Positions 34,353 to 45,478 of a DNA stretch of 64,000 nt are shown in pieces (position 1 is the stretch's first letter; each line of letters opens with the position of its first letter). Source of the stretch: Apteryx mantelli (lineage: Eukaryota; Chordata; Aves; Apterygiformes; Apterygidae). The notes beneath the pieces were generated by a model that had not been told where the DNA came from, did no database searches, and saw nothing but the letters and a program-made list of their open reading frames with translations. The position numbers were made by a program, and so were the translations under genes. Location of the stretch: contig NC_089980.1 of the NCBI RefSeq assembly GCF_036417845.1, forward strand, positions 130,970,516 to 131,034,515, in the 5' to 3' direction.

Positions 34353-34358
34353 TTCTTC
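34311..34358. repeat. (TTTC)n microsatellite
   Basis: About ten CTTT units form a near-pure pyrimidine tract of nearly 50 nt. It is likely polymorphic, with triplex potential. Confidence 0.95.
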
Positions 34359-35591
34359 CAAACTACTGCATATTGTAAACTAAGCTCACTTAGCTCCGTT
34401 TGCTTTTGCTGTCATTTTGTTCTATTTGCCTTTCATCCATGAATATGTATCTGTAGTTATTAGAGATGCTTAAACAGAAAGCATGCTAAGTAAATGTCTA
34501 AATGCAATTTGGTGGCTTGAAGGAAGGAGCAGAAGCAGCAGTATGTGACCAACGAGTGCTTTGCAAACCAAAGGGAGGATTGTTGGGTTAGACCAAGTCA
34601 TTCTCTTTTTGTCTCGGCTATAAATGTTGGTAGTTTCAGTACTTCCTTTTTTTTTTTTTCCTCTCAATCTCTTGTCTGCTGTGTAACTGCTGGCAGTAAC
34701 TAGACCATCAGGTAAATGATCTTGGGTCTTGTGCTCCTGTCATTACTATGTGTGGTGTTTCAAGAAATAATGCACGGGAGGAGGGCTTTAATTTAATTTC
34801 TTGGAAAGAATCTAAGAGTGATCGCTTCAGATCCTGCGGTGGGTTTTAACCCACAACTCGTTATCATGGCTTGAGACAGAGTGATCAGTGAGAACCAAGC
34901 AGACTGCATTTTACAATCAGTGCAATCATCTGCTTTAATTACATTACTTTATGTTCCCTATACAGAAGTAAGTAGCCAAAATTAAATTTTATAAGGAAGT
35001 TGTTAATGAATCTTAAGTCACTCAGTCTTTTCAGTTAGAGATAATAAATAGCCTAAACCTTGGCAATGCCTGTTCTAAAATTCGTCTCTGGCTGAACTGT
35101 GCTATCTTGGGGAATAAATCTGCAGAAAAATTATTCAGGATGCACATTTTGTGTTCTTCTTGTTTAAGCCTTAGAGGCTAAACGGTGGCATGACTGTGCT
35201 TTTGATGGGCAGATAGAGAACACTTTTTCCTAGATGTCGGGCTCCTTATGGATTGTATTGGTGATGGGGCCACGATCAGCAGCACAAAGAAGAAAACTTG
35301 CAAAGGAGTGTTTGAAGAGAGAGTTACTAAAGGTATGCTTCAAGTGTTGTCCTTACCTGAAAGGTGATTTTTGGCAGATTTTGGTGTGCAATTCACATCC
35401 ATGTTGTCTTTCTGATTCCTTACTTAGTTTGCTTAGTTAATGATCTTGGGTTTTCCTTGTGCACTTGTTTGGAAACCTCAGCTGAAGCTCATTTTTTGGC
35501 ACATCTGGACAATGCCATTGAAAGCTATTGATTGCCAAAGGTCATGAAGAAAGCCTGTGTTTTATTGCCTTTCAGAAGGTGAAGATATCTT

Positions 35592-35665
35592 GGGGGGGGG
35601 GGGTTGTTTGTTTTTTTGTTTGTTTGGGGGGTTTTTTTGCTTTTTTTTTTTTTTGCTTTTTGCTC
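35592..35665. repeat. G-run plus T-rich simple repeat
   Basis: Twelve consecutive G (35592-35603) are followed by TTTG-type units, another G-run of about 6 and a long T-run. Because it is G-rich on the plus strand, quadruplex formation is possible. Confidence 0.85.
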
Positions 35666-36071
35666 TAGCTGTTCTTTGAAACTTTAGGCATTGATCTATC
35701 AAGACCTATATGCTCCAGCCTCTGAGTTTCTATAAACTACCTTTGATAGTGAAGTTGAGCAGATCTGCTCTTACCAATATATACATCTTCTCAACTAGAA
35801 TGTCGCCCTCTGTTGAGAGTAGCAAAAACTGGCGTGTTCTTTCCCCGAGAGCCACAGAAGTGTCTCTCTGACAGCTACCTTGTTAACTGTGCATTTGTGT
35901 GTTGTGTTAAACGTGAGTCCTGATCTACCAAATTTCCGTGAAGTAGTGGATGAACCTCTCTCATGTCGGCTTGGACAAAAACATTTTGTTGTAATTTTGA
36001 TTTATGAGAATGTGGCATTTCGGAGGTGGTTTTGAGCAAAGACACTGCCTGAATGTGGCTGTATGGCTTGT

Positions 36072-36090
36072 AATCCCCTCGGAGGGGATT
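36072..36090. repeat. Perfect 19-bp palindrome
   Basis: AATCCCCTC and its exact reverse complement GAGGGGATT flank a single G. Together with the preceding T, the left arm reads TAATCCCC, which fits K50-type homeodomain sites (OTX/PITX/GSC class). The symmetry could bind a dimer or form a small hairpin. Confidence 0.85.
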
Positions 36091-36409
36091 GCTGCTTATA
36101 TTACCTTAAGACTGCATGACAAATTTTGGTCCATTTAAGAAATGCGTGAGTACATGACATACACAGAAGGCTGTCCAGCTGAAACGGTGCCGTGTTTCTG
36201 CTCCTTTTCATACCTAGCACGTTTATCGGTGCAGTCGGGGCTTTCATTGGGGCTTTTTTTTTTGTATGCGTCTCGGTACTTCCGCTACCGAACGTTATGA
36301 AGCTTAAGAAAAATATCATCTGCATTCGTAACCTCGCTGAGCAGTCAGGCTGCTTTTTTTTGAAGCTCCTGATTAGTGCTGAATTTGATCGGAAAGCGTG
36401 ATTGAGAGG

Positions 36410-36770
36410 AGCAGCTTGTCACCGTGCGTGCTTAATGACAGCCCCACCTGCCACGGAGCTTCCCAGGCGGCAGCCGCGCTCCCGCCTGCAGCGTCCTCCT
36501 CGCCCGCGCTGAACTTAGGCTGCAAATTTATTCCCTCGTCTCCCTCCTTCCCCCCCCCCCGCCGCCCCAGGAGCGCGAAGCCGAAAGAAATGGTCGGAAA
36601 TACCTGTAAAGATTTAGGATTACGACCGCAAGCTGCTGGCTGGCGGGGCGAAGTGCGCTGGTGGAAAGAGCGGGGCAGATTTATTTGCGTTTCAGTTGCG
36701 CGCAAGTCGAGTACAGTGCGTAAATACGAGTGGGCCTTGCTGCTCCCGAAACGAGTCCTTTACAGTCAGA
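36410..36770. promoter_or_regulatory. Second, small CpG island inside the intron-like region
   Basis: By hand I count about 32 CpGs in roughly 350 bp, with G+C clearly above 50 percent, giving an observed/expected ratio near 1. The flanks are AT-rich. It may be an alternative promoter, an orphan CpG island or an enhancer. It overlaps the candidate exon at 36571-36796. Confidence 0.5.
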
Positions 36771-36796
36771 TATTGCACACAGTTTCTTCAGGGCAG
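36571..36796 (+). other. Candidate exon in the second CpG island
   Basis: A long C-rich pyrimidine tract ends in GCCGCCCCAG at 36570, and a donor GGGCAG/GTAATC lies at 36796/36797. The 226-nt interval is stop-free in one frame. That frame has an ATG at 36590 in moderate context (A at -3) and stays open to 36874, giving 94 residues with no recognised domain. The frame is not phase-compatible with the M-N-G-L-R-F-P-Q exon, so it would belong to another isoform or a nested transcript. It could also be chance. Confidence 0.2.
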
Positions 36797-36898
36797 GTAA
36801 TCACCTGGGCTTTCCAGGCTGCTCTGGCTGGATGGTACCTTCTTAGGCATTTTTTCAAGTTAGGCCTGTCCTAGTTCTCAATGAGAGCTCTTGCTTCT

Positions 36899-36899
36899 G

Positions 36900-36945
<46 letters not shown>
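36899..36945. repeat. Compound (GT)n-(AT)n microsatellite
   Basis: About 16 GT units with one C interruption are followed directly by about 7 AT units and a T-run. It is likely polymorphic. Confidence 0.95.
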
Positions 36946-36946
<1 letters not shown>

Positions 36947-37406
36947 TTTTTTTAATCTGCTTCTCAGTTCTTTGGTCAAAATTCAGCACCCGAGTGTCTT
37001 ACTGAGCTCCTGTTTGCAGCAAGCCTCTGTGTCCTCCTTGGATTTTTAGAGCAAACCAGCCTGGCACCGTACCGGGAGAAATAAAGGCACGTAAAGCATG
37101 TCCCTTAGTAGTGGGTGGTTTCTCCATGGATGAAGTCTTGCAGATACCCTCAGTTGTCCTGATTGGTCTCACTAATATTATTCTGGTCTTTTGTACTGCT
37201 GGTTGGACAGGCCGCAGCTTAGGAATAGGGAGCTGCCCGGGGGAAGCATGTATCTCAGTAATAGGCAAAGAAATGAAACCTCTACTAGAAATGAAAGTGT
37301 GAAAGCATCACTAGGGCGCTTCAAAATTGCGTATCAATGAGGGCCGTCCCTGCTCCGTTGCTCTGATGCCTCCAGTAGATGCTGAGCATAAATGCTGCTT
37401 ATGCTT

Positions 37407-37425
37407 TGCACCATGACATGGTGCA
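37407..37425. repeat. Perfect 19-bp palindrome
   Basis: TGCACCATG and its exact reverse complement CATGGTGCA flank a single A. It lies 9 bp before an AATAAA and 23 bp before an A-run of 12. Confidence 0.85.
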
Positions 37426-37433
37426 CACTTCTA

Positions 37434-37460
37434 ATAAAAACATTTCTTAAAAAAAAAAAA
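37434..37460 (+). terminator. AATAAA followed by a poly(A) run; retroposon-tail-like
   Basis: AATAAA lies at about 37434 and twelve A at 37449-37460, about 10 bp later. The arrangement resembles the 3' end of a retroposed mRNA or a poly(A) site with a genomic A-run. No recognisable retrogene body is seen upstream, and no target-site duplication was found, so chance is likely. Confidence 0.2.
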
Positions 37461-39890
37461 TCATCCTTTTCTGGCATTCAGCACCAGCTCTGCAGGTGGT
37501 TTGTTGTGGCAAAGCGGATGATAGTATATAGGGCACAGCATAACTTTTCCAGGTAGGGCATGCGCGCAGGCTGGGGGAGCGTGTGGAGTCTCCCACCGCT
37601 CCAGAGGTCCGGCCACGAGGGATTGCTTCTGCTTGCGGAGAGCTTGCGAGGTGGCCGGGGCGGATCGGGAGGGTGACTCGAGCACATGCTAGCATCAATT
37701 GCCTTTCTTAAAATAAAAGCTGTTTGCATTCATGGCAGCGAGGGTGGGATTTGTCTCTCCTTGCTTCAAACATCTGAGTTTAAGCTCCTTGCCCCAGGGT
37801 GCCTCCGTAGTCAGGAGGAAGAAATAGATTGCCCTGTGCATGTGCTGATTTTGAATATCACGGGCGCTGAGCTTCGGCTGAGGTTAACTTTTCTCTTGGC
37901 CAGTTTACACTTATGATGTGCTGCTGGACGCCAAAGTTTGGTGGGATGGATCCTACCCTCAGTGCCGAGCCTTGGGGTCAAACCTTGTGTTGGTAGTGGT
38001 TCTTCTTGAGCCATAACCATCATGTATGGTGCTTAAACGGGCCCCAAGAAACCCACTTCGGTGTCAGTTTGTGCCCGATGTGGGGCTGGCGGCTGATTTA
38101 ATTGCACGTTCAGTTCGTGGAAGGCCTGAAGTTCTCCCCGTGGCTGCTGGTGCGCTGCTGATTTCTAGCGAGCTTCTCCGACATGCTGAGCCCTCTGCGC
38201 TTGCCGCTTCACTTTAGGCAAAAATAGCCATTTCCAGCATGTCTCTCCTGAATGCAGCAGGAGAGACTTTGTGCGCAGATCTCTTCTCCAGCTTGTGCCT
38301 CTGTCTGCGGCATGGATCAACATCGGTGTTTGTCTTCAGAAAGCATCGCCCCGTTATGTTGTTACACGCCAGCATGACAGCCTCGTAGGGCCACTGCATC
38401 CAGCTCCATCCCTCGCTCCGCTCATTGCGGGAAATGCTATCAATTTAACTAATGAGGAAAACAAACACAGGAACTTGCGAGGAGTCTTATTCTGGCAGGC
38501 TGGCGTCTCTAAAATATATCGGCCTGTCTCTCCTGCTCCTGGTTTAAGGAGATGACGCACTAGTTATTTCCATTTCCCATCCTTACCGCAGAGTCTAAAG
38601 AGCAACAGCCTTTAATAGGCAAGCACACGACGTAACGTCTGGAGGAATACTTGATCTGCTTTTGCCTTCCAGATTTACATTTGCGGGGAAGGGAAGGATC
38701 AAAAATGTTTGGGAGATAGGGACTTTTATTGTGCTTTTAGGTGTAGGTTGACATTACTAAGTATATGAGCACGTTAGCTCATGCTTTGATAATTGGAGGT
38801 GTTAGGGAAGGATTTCTGTCCCCATTTCAGTTTGGGGCCTGCGGCGAGGTTGTGACTTGGCCCCAAATCACCCAAAACTTGGCAAAACAAGCAGTGAGAA
38901 CCCAGCCCTGCTGAATCCCAGTCCTGTTCCCTAGCAAGCTCTTTGTTTGGAAGTATGACACATGATTTCTCGAGTATGCAGAAGGATGTGAATTTGAGAC
39001 TCCGTGGGAATTTGAACCCAGAATGCAGCGTGCAATTCATTTGCTTGCAGCAAATTCAAGGGAATTAAGCTTGGATGAAAGCAGTTTAAAGAATTCCCTT
39101 ATTTCCTGCAAACTAAGAGCGTACACCTGGTTACTTGGTCCTGCTGACACGTAGTAACTTGGTATGTGGTCATAACTTGCTCGTGAATCTGAGTGTTCAG
39201 AGAAATTATGGCATTTATACTGCAAGGCTAATAATTTTTTTTTTTTTTTACAAGTGCTGTAAAGCTGGTGGTTGTTGTGGGGTTTTTTATTCCTTTTTGA
39301 GTACTTCTGTTTGAACAGTTGTATAAAATAAATGGTATTTATTTAGTGATATTGAAATATATATTCTTGGTCTGTAGTTATGATAAATCTCTCTTCTGAT
39401 ACATAAATTTGTTACTGCCTCAAATGGAGCATGAGCTTTAAGTGTGCTCTTGTATTCTTCTGGAAGCAGAATTTTACCTGATGACCTCTGAATGTCTCTT
39501 TAAGATAAACTTGTTTTTGCTGTGCATGAAATGCCGCTAAACATAGATAAGTCCAAACAAAATAAATCTGTAGGATGTGATGTGCAAGTGATGCGCAGAA
39601 AATGTAACATAAGCATATGCTTAATTCATAAAATAAAAATTAAAAGGTCTTAGTAAAATTACTTAGCCTTCAAATTAGTAATCAGATCCTTGAGTTGTTT
39701 ATAAGCTAAAGCTAAAATTTGCTTTCTAGAGAGTGGAAAATAGGTATTAGCCTAAGTCTACCATCAGAAAAGTGACTGCAGCATGATGACATCTTGCTCA
39801 GTGGGTCTGTTTCTAGTCTGTATGTGTTTCAGGGTCTATTTTGCCTTTTCCCCCCTTTTTTTGCCCCACCCGATGAATGTTTTTGCTCTT
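37461..39890. other. Non-coding DNA with CpG-leaning patches
   Basis: CpG is mildly enriched near 37540-37700 and 37860-38420. A T-run lies at about 39234-39249. No gene is recognised. Confidence 0.5.
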
Positions 39891-39895
39891 TTCAG

Positions 39896-40160
39896 TTGTG
39901 CAGAGGCAGTGCGGTGCTGATAGAGAGGGGGCTGGACGCCGGCAGAATTACACACCCCGTTGCCAAACCGTGCCTCACCCCCGGCTGTGCAGCCCCGGCG
40001 AGGGTGCCGGGAAGGCGCAGGTGCCTTATTACGGCCGTGATGGACACGGGGCAGAGCACCCGGGATGGCATTGCGGGGTGGGCGAGCGGCCGGCGTGGCA
40101 GCACGTCTTTTATTTGTAAACTGAGAAGGCTCCGAGATGGAGGCACGGAGCCACGATAAA
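39896..40160. promoter_or_regulatory. CpG-enriched patch with weak exon signals
   Basis: By eye about 23 CpGs occur in about 260 bp. A pyrimidine tract ending TTTTCAG (to 39895) could be an acceptor. GCGCAG/GTGCCT at 40020/40021 is a weak donor that would close a 125-nt open interval. Four frames are open here, which G+C richness alone can explain. It is most likely an orphan CpG patch. Confidence 0.25.
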
Positions 40161-40169
40161 TCACAGCAC

Positions 40170-41730
40170 CTCTTAAACAAAGCCTTCCCCCTCCGTGTCC
40201 GCTCTGAGTCCATCTGGTTTTAAGTTCTCCTAGAAGAGAGCTGCTTACAGAGAGCATGGGAAAGAAAAATCAAGAGGAAAGCGAAAGCTCTATTTTCTTC
40301 CATATGGAATATTTCATTTTGTGAAAATTACCGTAAAACGATAAGGTTGCGAAATAAGTTCCCTGTGAATTCAGGCCAGATTGTGTCTTAAAGGCTTCTC
40401 CCTTGAGAAGCAAAAAAAATAAATAAAATCCAGCTGTCCAATTAAATATTGGAATTTTGAAAACTTAAGAATAGCAATTAAATAGAGCCCCTTCCTCTCT
40501 TTTTTTTTTTTTTTTGCCTCTTCTAAGGAAGCCCAAAGCACTTTGTAAGCTACAAATAGAGGTCATACCACACAATTCGGTCCCTGTGGTCATTATCCAG
40601 AAAACTGAAATACAGCTGTCTCTGGGGCAAAACAAAGTAGCTTTTTAAATAGGGCACAATTTGAGGACAAGAAAAGGATGTCATCAAGCCGAGCTGAGAT
40701 TTTTCCCGAGCTCGCTAAAGAAGTGGAGCCCTTAGGTGGCAATTTGAAGGGTCTGCACGCGCAGCTAGCAAAGGGGCGGCAGCCTGAAATAGGTGTGTGG
40801 TTGCTGCATTTACCTCCGTTCTCGGGGCTCCTTCCCTCTCCCGCTCGGTATTAGGGGTTCACGTTGCAGCAGCCCGTTTCGAGTTTGTTATTCAGAAAGG
40901 TGGTTTTTCCCTGTTAAAATGTCAGGGGAACGTGGGAAGGACATTCTCTTCAGCCAAAAGCCTCGGAAACTTTTTTTTAACCTTGAATGATTTCACTCCG
41001 TGGGTAACTGGGGAAATAAAATAACCCCACAGAACTTGTCAAAACGGAAGCATAAACAGAGGCTTTGAAAGCCCGCTTTTCAAGCGGAAAAGAAAGCATC
41101 TTCTCAAGCAGTGGCAGCTGATAGGTTTTTACAGTGTTTTGACAACTAATGCTCTAAATTGTATAAAAATATTAAAGCAATAGGTTGGATATTTTTTTCA
41201 ATAATTAGGTGGGGGGTTTTTACAAAAGCACTAACTACTTTGCTAGATTCCATCATTTACCTTTCAGGCGGTTCCATAAAATTGTCAATATTCAGTTGTG
41301 GCCACTGTGAAGAGTTTTCGTGGTTTTTTTTTGTTGTTTTTTTGTTTTAAATTTTCGCCTGCGTGAATGGTGTCCTCCAGGCTGCAGAACGGCACCTGAA
41401 TGCGTGACGGGGGCTGTTTCTAGTCAGAGATTCAGGCAAGGGAGAGTTATTGCCTTGCTGTGAACATGGGATTTCTAATAGTCCACTGCTTTGGTTAAAG
41501 GATTTTTAATACTGTTGATTATCCTTCCATCTTGGGACTTGCAATAATTGTAGAAGTGGAAGAACTAGTCCCTGTGGTCATTCTCTGTAGGAAAATGTTG
41601 ATGATGATGTGGAGAAGCTTCTGCGTGGAGCAGCTGCCCGGTTGTGGCGTGTTTGACTCGACGGACTTAAAATAGTAATATGTAGTGCACTTCCTATGAT
41701 CTTGTGGCGTATTTTCCACAAACAAATAGA
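40170..41730. other. Intron-like non-coding DNA
   Basis: No gene is recognised. A T-run of about 16 at 40500-40515 and T/G-rich simple sequence near 41320-41350 are the only repeats noted. Confidence 0.55.
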
Positions 41731-41732
41731 AG

Positions 41733-41753
41733 ACCCTATCCTGAAGATAGGGT
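41733..41753. repeat. Perfect 8-bp inverted repeat with 5-nt loop
   Basis: ACCCTATC (41733-41740) and GATAGGGT (41746-41753) are exact reverse complements around CTGAA. It could fold as a small hairpin. Its last base is also the first base of the 32-bp tandem duplication next to it. Confidence 0.85.
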
Positions 41754-41808
41754 AGTCCTTAAAGACTCTTACCTAAGGACTAGATAGTCCTTGAAGACTC
41801 TTACCTCA
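41753..41808. repeat. 32-bp tandem duplication (1.75 copies)
   Basis: TAGTCCTTAAAGACTCTTACCT at 41753 recurs at 41785 with one substitution (A to G), a period of 32 bp. High identity suggests a recent event. Confidence 0.9.
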
Positions 41809-41809
41809 A

Positions 41810-43240
41810 ACACACAATGTCTGGGGGGGATCCTAAATGGGCCAGGGCATGAACCCTTCCGTATTGCTCCGTAATCCACCAGCAGTGATGTTGACCCTGA
41901 ATCTCTGGCCCAGGCTGTTTTAATATTAAACGAGATGCTGCATTTTAATGGCATGAGCATGTGGCTGAGATGTTAACTCATGAGCGTTAATCCGCTGCCG
42001 CCTTTGATAATTCATTTAGCTGTTCAGTCTGTCTGTCTGCCTCGGAAGCTGTGAAACGGGTAAATTCCTAATCCCTTCCCGAGGAAATCATGGGAAGGGT
42101 TGCAGGTTATCCAGTCCTTCCCCTGTTAAGGTCACGGATAATTGAGCCACTTGTTGTGGGGATGATATGGGAATTCTCTTTTTTCTTCTCCCCCCAGTAC
42201 TGGGAATTACTGTGTCTTTGGGGAAAAAAAAGAGGGCCGAGAGCTATGTGAAGCTGACACTGCAGAAGGTTGTAATTTGTAGAAAGAGAAATATCCCGGG
42301 GAGGAATATCCCAGCTGGAGCAGACGGACACGCGTCGGACATAGGCAGCCGCCAAGGCTCTGCGCGGGGAGAGAGGGACGCTTGCCACCACTCCTGCAAA
42401 GCGTGGACCCTTGGAGTCCTTTCTTCTCGCCTTCTCCTCGCACAATATCCGTCACTCGCATGTTATCATGGGTTTCGGACCTGCCCTCGTCCCTCCTGCT
42501 GGGGCATTTTTCCCTTCTTTTGTCCAGCCTCAGAAAAAGCGAAACAAAATTAAATGGGGAAATAAACAAACCATAAGTCGGCGACATGGGGCTTGTTGCC
42601 ATTTCGTTGTGCAGGGTCTCTTTTCCCCACCCCAGTATATCTGGGTTATTTTGCCTGGCTTTTTAGAGAAGGAAGTGCCCATTGTGTGTTGTGTATAGAG
42701 CTGTGACGGTGGTTGGTCCCAAAGATTAACATAAAAATAATAAGCGCAGAATGCTAACTAAAATCTGAATACCCCCTGAGGATTAAAAAGCCATCACCTT
42801 TTGTCAAAAAGCAGAGCTGTTCCTCTCGTATGGTTTTGTCTCTGCTCCGTCCAACCTCTCCAAATCACCCGAAGGTTCGTAGGGGAGGTCCTGCAAATCC
42901 TGGGTTCAATTTGATATTTTAACTTTATCCAGACGTTTTGGGGTCTGGGTGGTGGTGGTGTTGCTGCTGTTGAGAGTCATCCTGCTGGGTCCTTGAGCAC
43001 CGTGTTTGTCTGAAATAGTCTGAATAGAAACATAGGTAGTAAATGCACGGTACTTCCAGTTGGTTGCTGTGTACACGTTGTTTTTTCCCAGGGTTGTTTG
43101 TCGTTGGTGTTTATGCACAAATATATTGCAGCAAAATCACCAAACCTCTGAAGGTCTGTCACTCCTTGACAGTGTTTTTGACAAGGAGTATTTTGGGGGT
43201 GGGAAACTCCTGCTGTTCTCTTTCTGATACAAATAGTGCT
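41810..43240. other. Non-coding DNA with a mild CpG patch
   Basis: CpG is mildly enriched at about 42270-42500. A hairpin-forming inverted repeat is seen at 43161-43189, with arms ACTCCTTG and CAAGGAGT and a 13-nt loop. No gene is recognised, and the overlapping open frames at 42107-42700 are on both strands. Confidence 0.5.
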
Positions 43241-43421
43241 AATTTAAATAAATAATATATAAAATATATAAAATATAATTATCTTATTATTATATATTAT
43301 TATATAATAATCATAATATATATTATTATTTTGTATATATAACTTAAATTTTTATATAATTTATATATATATAATTTTTATGTAAGTTTTATATATATAA
43401 AATTTATATATTTATATACAC
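43241..43421. repeat. 180-bp AT-only tract
   Basis: Almost every base is A or T, with many short inverted ATATAT/TTATAT segments. Such tracts unwind easily, can extrude cruciforms and are often highly variable in length. It could be a degenerate (AT)n microsatellite or a matrix-attachment-like region. Confidence 0.9.
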
Positions 43422-43424
43422 ATG

Positions 43425-45478
43425 ATGGGGAGATAGTAACTTCTCACCAGAACCCCAAATTGAAATGATTGTTACGCCAAAGAGAATCATAGGTTATTTT
43501 CTTTTTTTAAGAGATTCTGAATCATGCTTTCACAGACAGAGTCTTGGTAATTTGATGCCTAGACTTTTTCTTTTTCAGTGAGCTGGTTCCTAGAATTTTA
43601 TAGAGAAAGGATAATATTTAGGTCACATGAAGTAGGCTGTTGGAGGCTTACTTCAAATATACTGTAAATATCATAGCAACAGTTACGAAAGAGGGAAAAC
43701 AGTCCCCTCTTGCAGTATTAAACATGAAGTGTCTGAGCTAAGCTAGTAATTAAAACTACACGAAATGTCGTGCAGTGCCACATTAGGCTGTGTGAACCAA
43801 CAAGATGTTCAGCCAAACTCCTTCTAAAAAGCAGTGTTTGCTGGGATCCTTTAATGGGTCAGAAAAAAGCTGATGGTAATTTGGGGTTTTTTTCCCCCCT
43901 TTGCTGTATTGAGGAAAAGGAAGTGACTATCCATGAAAAGCAAACATGGGAAGATTATTTCGTTTAAAAATATTCAAGCTTTAAACTAAAGAGGAAAAAT
44001 AGTTGTCCTGTTGTCCGTCAGAAGAGTCTCTTGATGGCCAAATAAAAACTTGGGGGTATGTAGGGACATGGGAGCTGGGAAGAAGTCCTATATATGCAGC
44101 CTGGCCATATCCACTTCTCAATACAGTGAAATATGCAACAACAGGTAAAAATTCAAAATCTGTGGACATGAAAACCTTCCTAAATGTAGTATTTTTTCCT
44201 GTAGCTGAAAAAAAAACAGTTGTTTTCTTAGAAGCCTGTGGAATGACTTGACAGAAATAGGTAAAATTAATAAGTAGTTTCTGCGTTTAAACCAAAGTGA
44301 GATACCGTAAAAGCGTGTGAAATAGAGAAAAATGCGGAAAAATAATGCAGGCAAAAAGACGGTGTGAAAATCAAGCAGCTGTATCACAATGTAAGTCTGC
44401 AGCCGGGGCTCACCTTTCTGTTTGCGCCCTCCAAATGCCAACGGGGTTGTAGATGTCCCTCTGCTAAACGTATGCAAAGCAGATTGTACCCAGAAGTGAA
44501 TTAAAACAACAGCAGTCTTTCATCTTTGGGGAAAACAGCAAATATTATAAAATCTAAATTGTCTGGAAGAAGTGGTTTGTCTTCAGATCCTGACAGTGTT
44601 CACCAGCTGAGATATATAAAGGCACTCAATTCTAGCTTTTTGAGCCTAGATTTAATGAGATGTTCAGAGGGAAATGTTTGGCTTGGCTTGTATGCGTTGT
44701 AGAAATGGGCCACTGTATTTTCCTGGATGACTATTTTTCAACTTGTGATCCATTTGGTAAGTAATCATTTTATCAGCCGACTCCTGGGCCTGCTCTTTAC
44801 CTGTCCTTTTGAAAATAATTTTGCTTGGTAACATGTAATCACTGGCTAGAAATGGAATTCTGCCACCGATGCTACTGAGTAGCAGCTGATCAGCATCGAG
44901 CTGCACGAGCCCAGAAGATGCAGGATCCGGCCTCCCGGAGCAGAGCTCCAGACTTCCCAGTTGTAATTCTGGCCCTTGAAGAAGGAAAAAAATAGGAGGA
45001 GGAAATTAAGAAAAGAAAAGATGTTTTGCTCTTGGCCTTGTATCCTAAAAAGATGCTTAGCCCATAGAGGAAAGGTAAGGAGGGGAGAGCTGGCCTTGCT
45101 CTAATGTAGCGCTCTAATTGCAGTGAGCAATCTGCCATCCTCATTCACCACTTCCTATAGCTTGGTGATGACAGACGTTATCCAATTGCAGCATCTTCCA
45201 TTTAGTTAGGAAATGCACGGGGGTGTACTTAAAAAGAAAGGCTTTCTTGCGCTAATGTGGGGACAAAATTATGTTTTGGTGAAGATATGCTGGTAGAAAG
45301 TAGAACAACCATTGAGTTGCATCAAATCTTCCAAAGTTGTTCAATTTGATCTGTTATCTGCTTACTAATTTGGAGCTGAAATGATGGGAAGGAAAGGAGT
45401 GCTCTGTAAGTTTCCCCTGTTGTTAAGAGCCTAAAATACGTTAGTCTAACATGTATATGCTCTTGATTTCTTCTCCAG
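43425..45478. other. Intron-like non-coding DNA
   Basis: No gene or repeat family is recognised. Open frames on both strands are short and lack domain-like patterning. Confidence 0.55.

Larger units (their letters stand above)
27250..36060. other. Long intron-like non-coding stretch
   Basis: No gene, RNA gene or identifiable transposon is seen. Features noted are a PBX-HOX-type TGATTAAT at 29920-29927 in an AT-rich block, a CpG-leaning patch near 30100-30450, and the pyrimidine and G/T tracts listed separately. Several AT-rich segments (for example 33150-33450) look like possible conserved non-coding sequence, but I cannot test this. Confidence 0.5.

Noticed and set aside
36982-37485. Two TTCAGCACC sequences resembling REST half-sites
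   Set aside because: Neither has the second half GGACAG at any accepted spacing, and a 9-mer half-site is expected about once by chance in this much DNA.
44022-44144. Possible exon between TCCGTCAG and CAACAG/GTAAAA
   Set aside because: The acceptor has a poor, purine-interrupted pyrimidine tract and only one frame is open, so it is no better than many random splice-site pairs.
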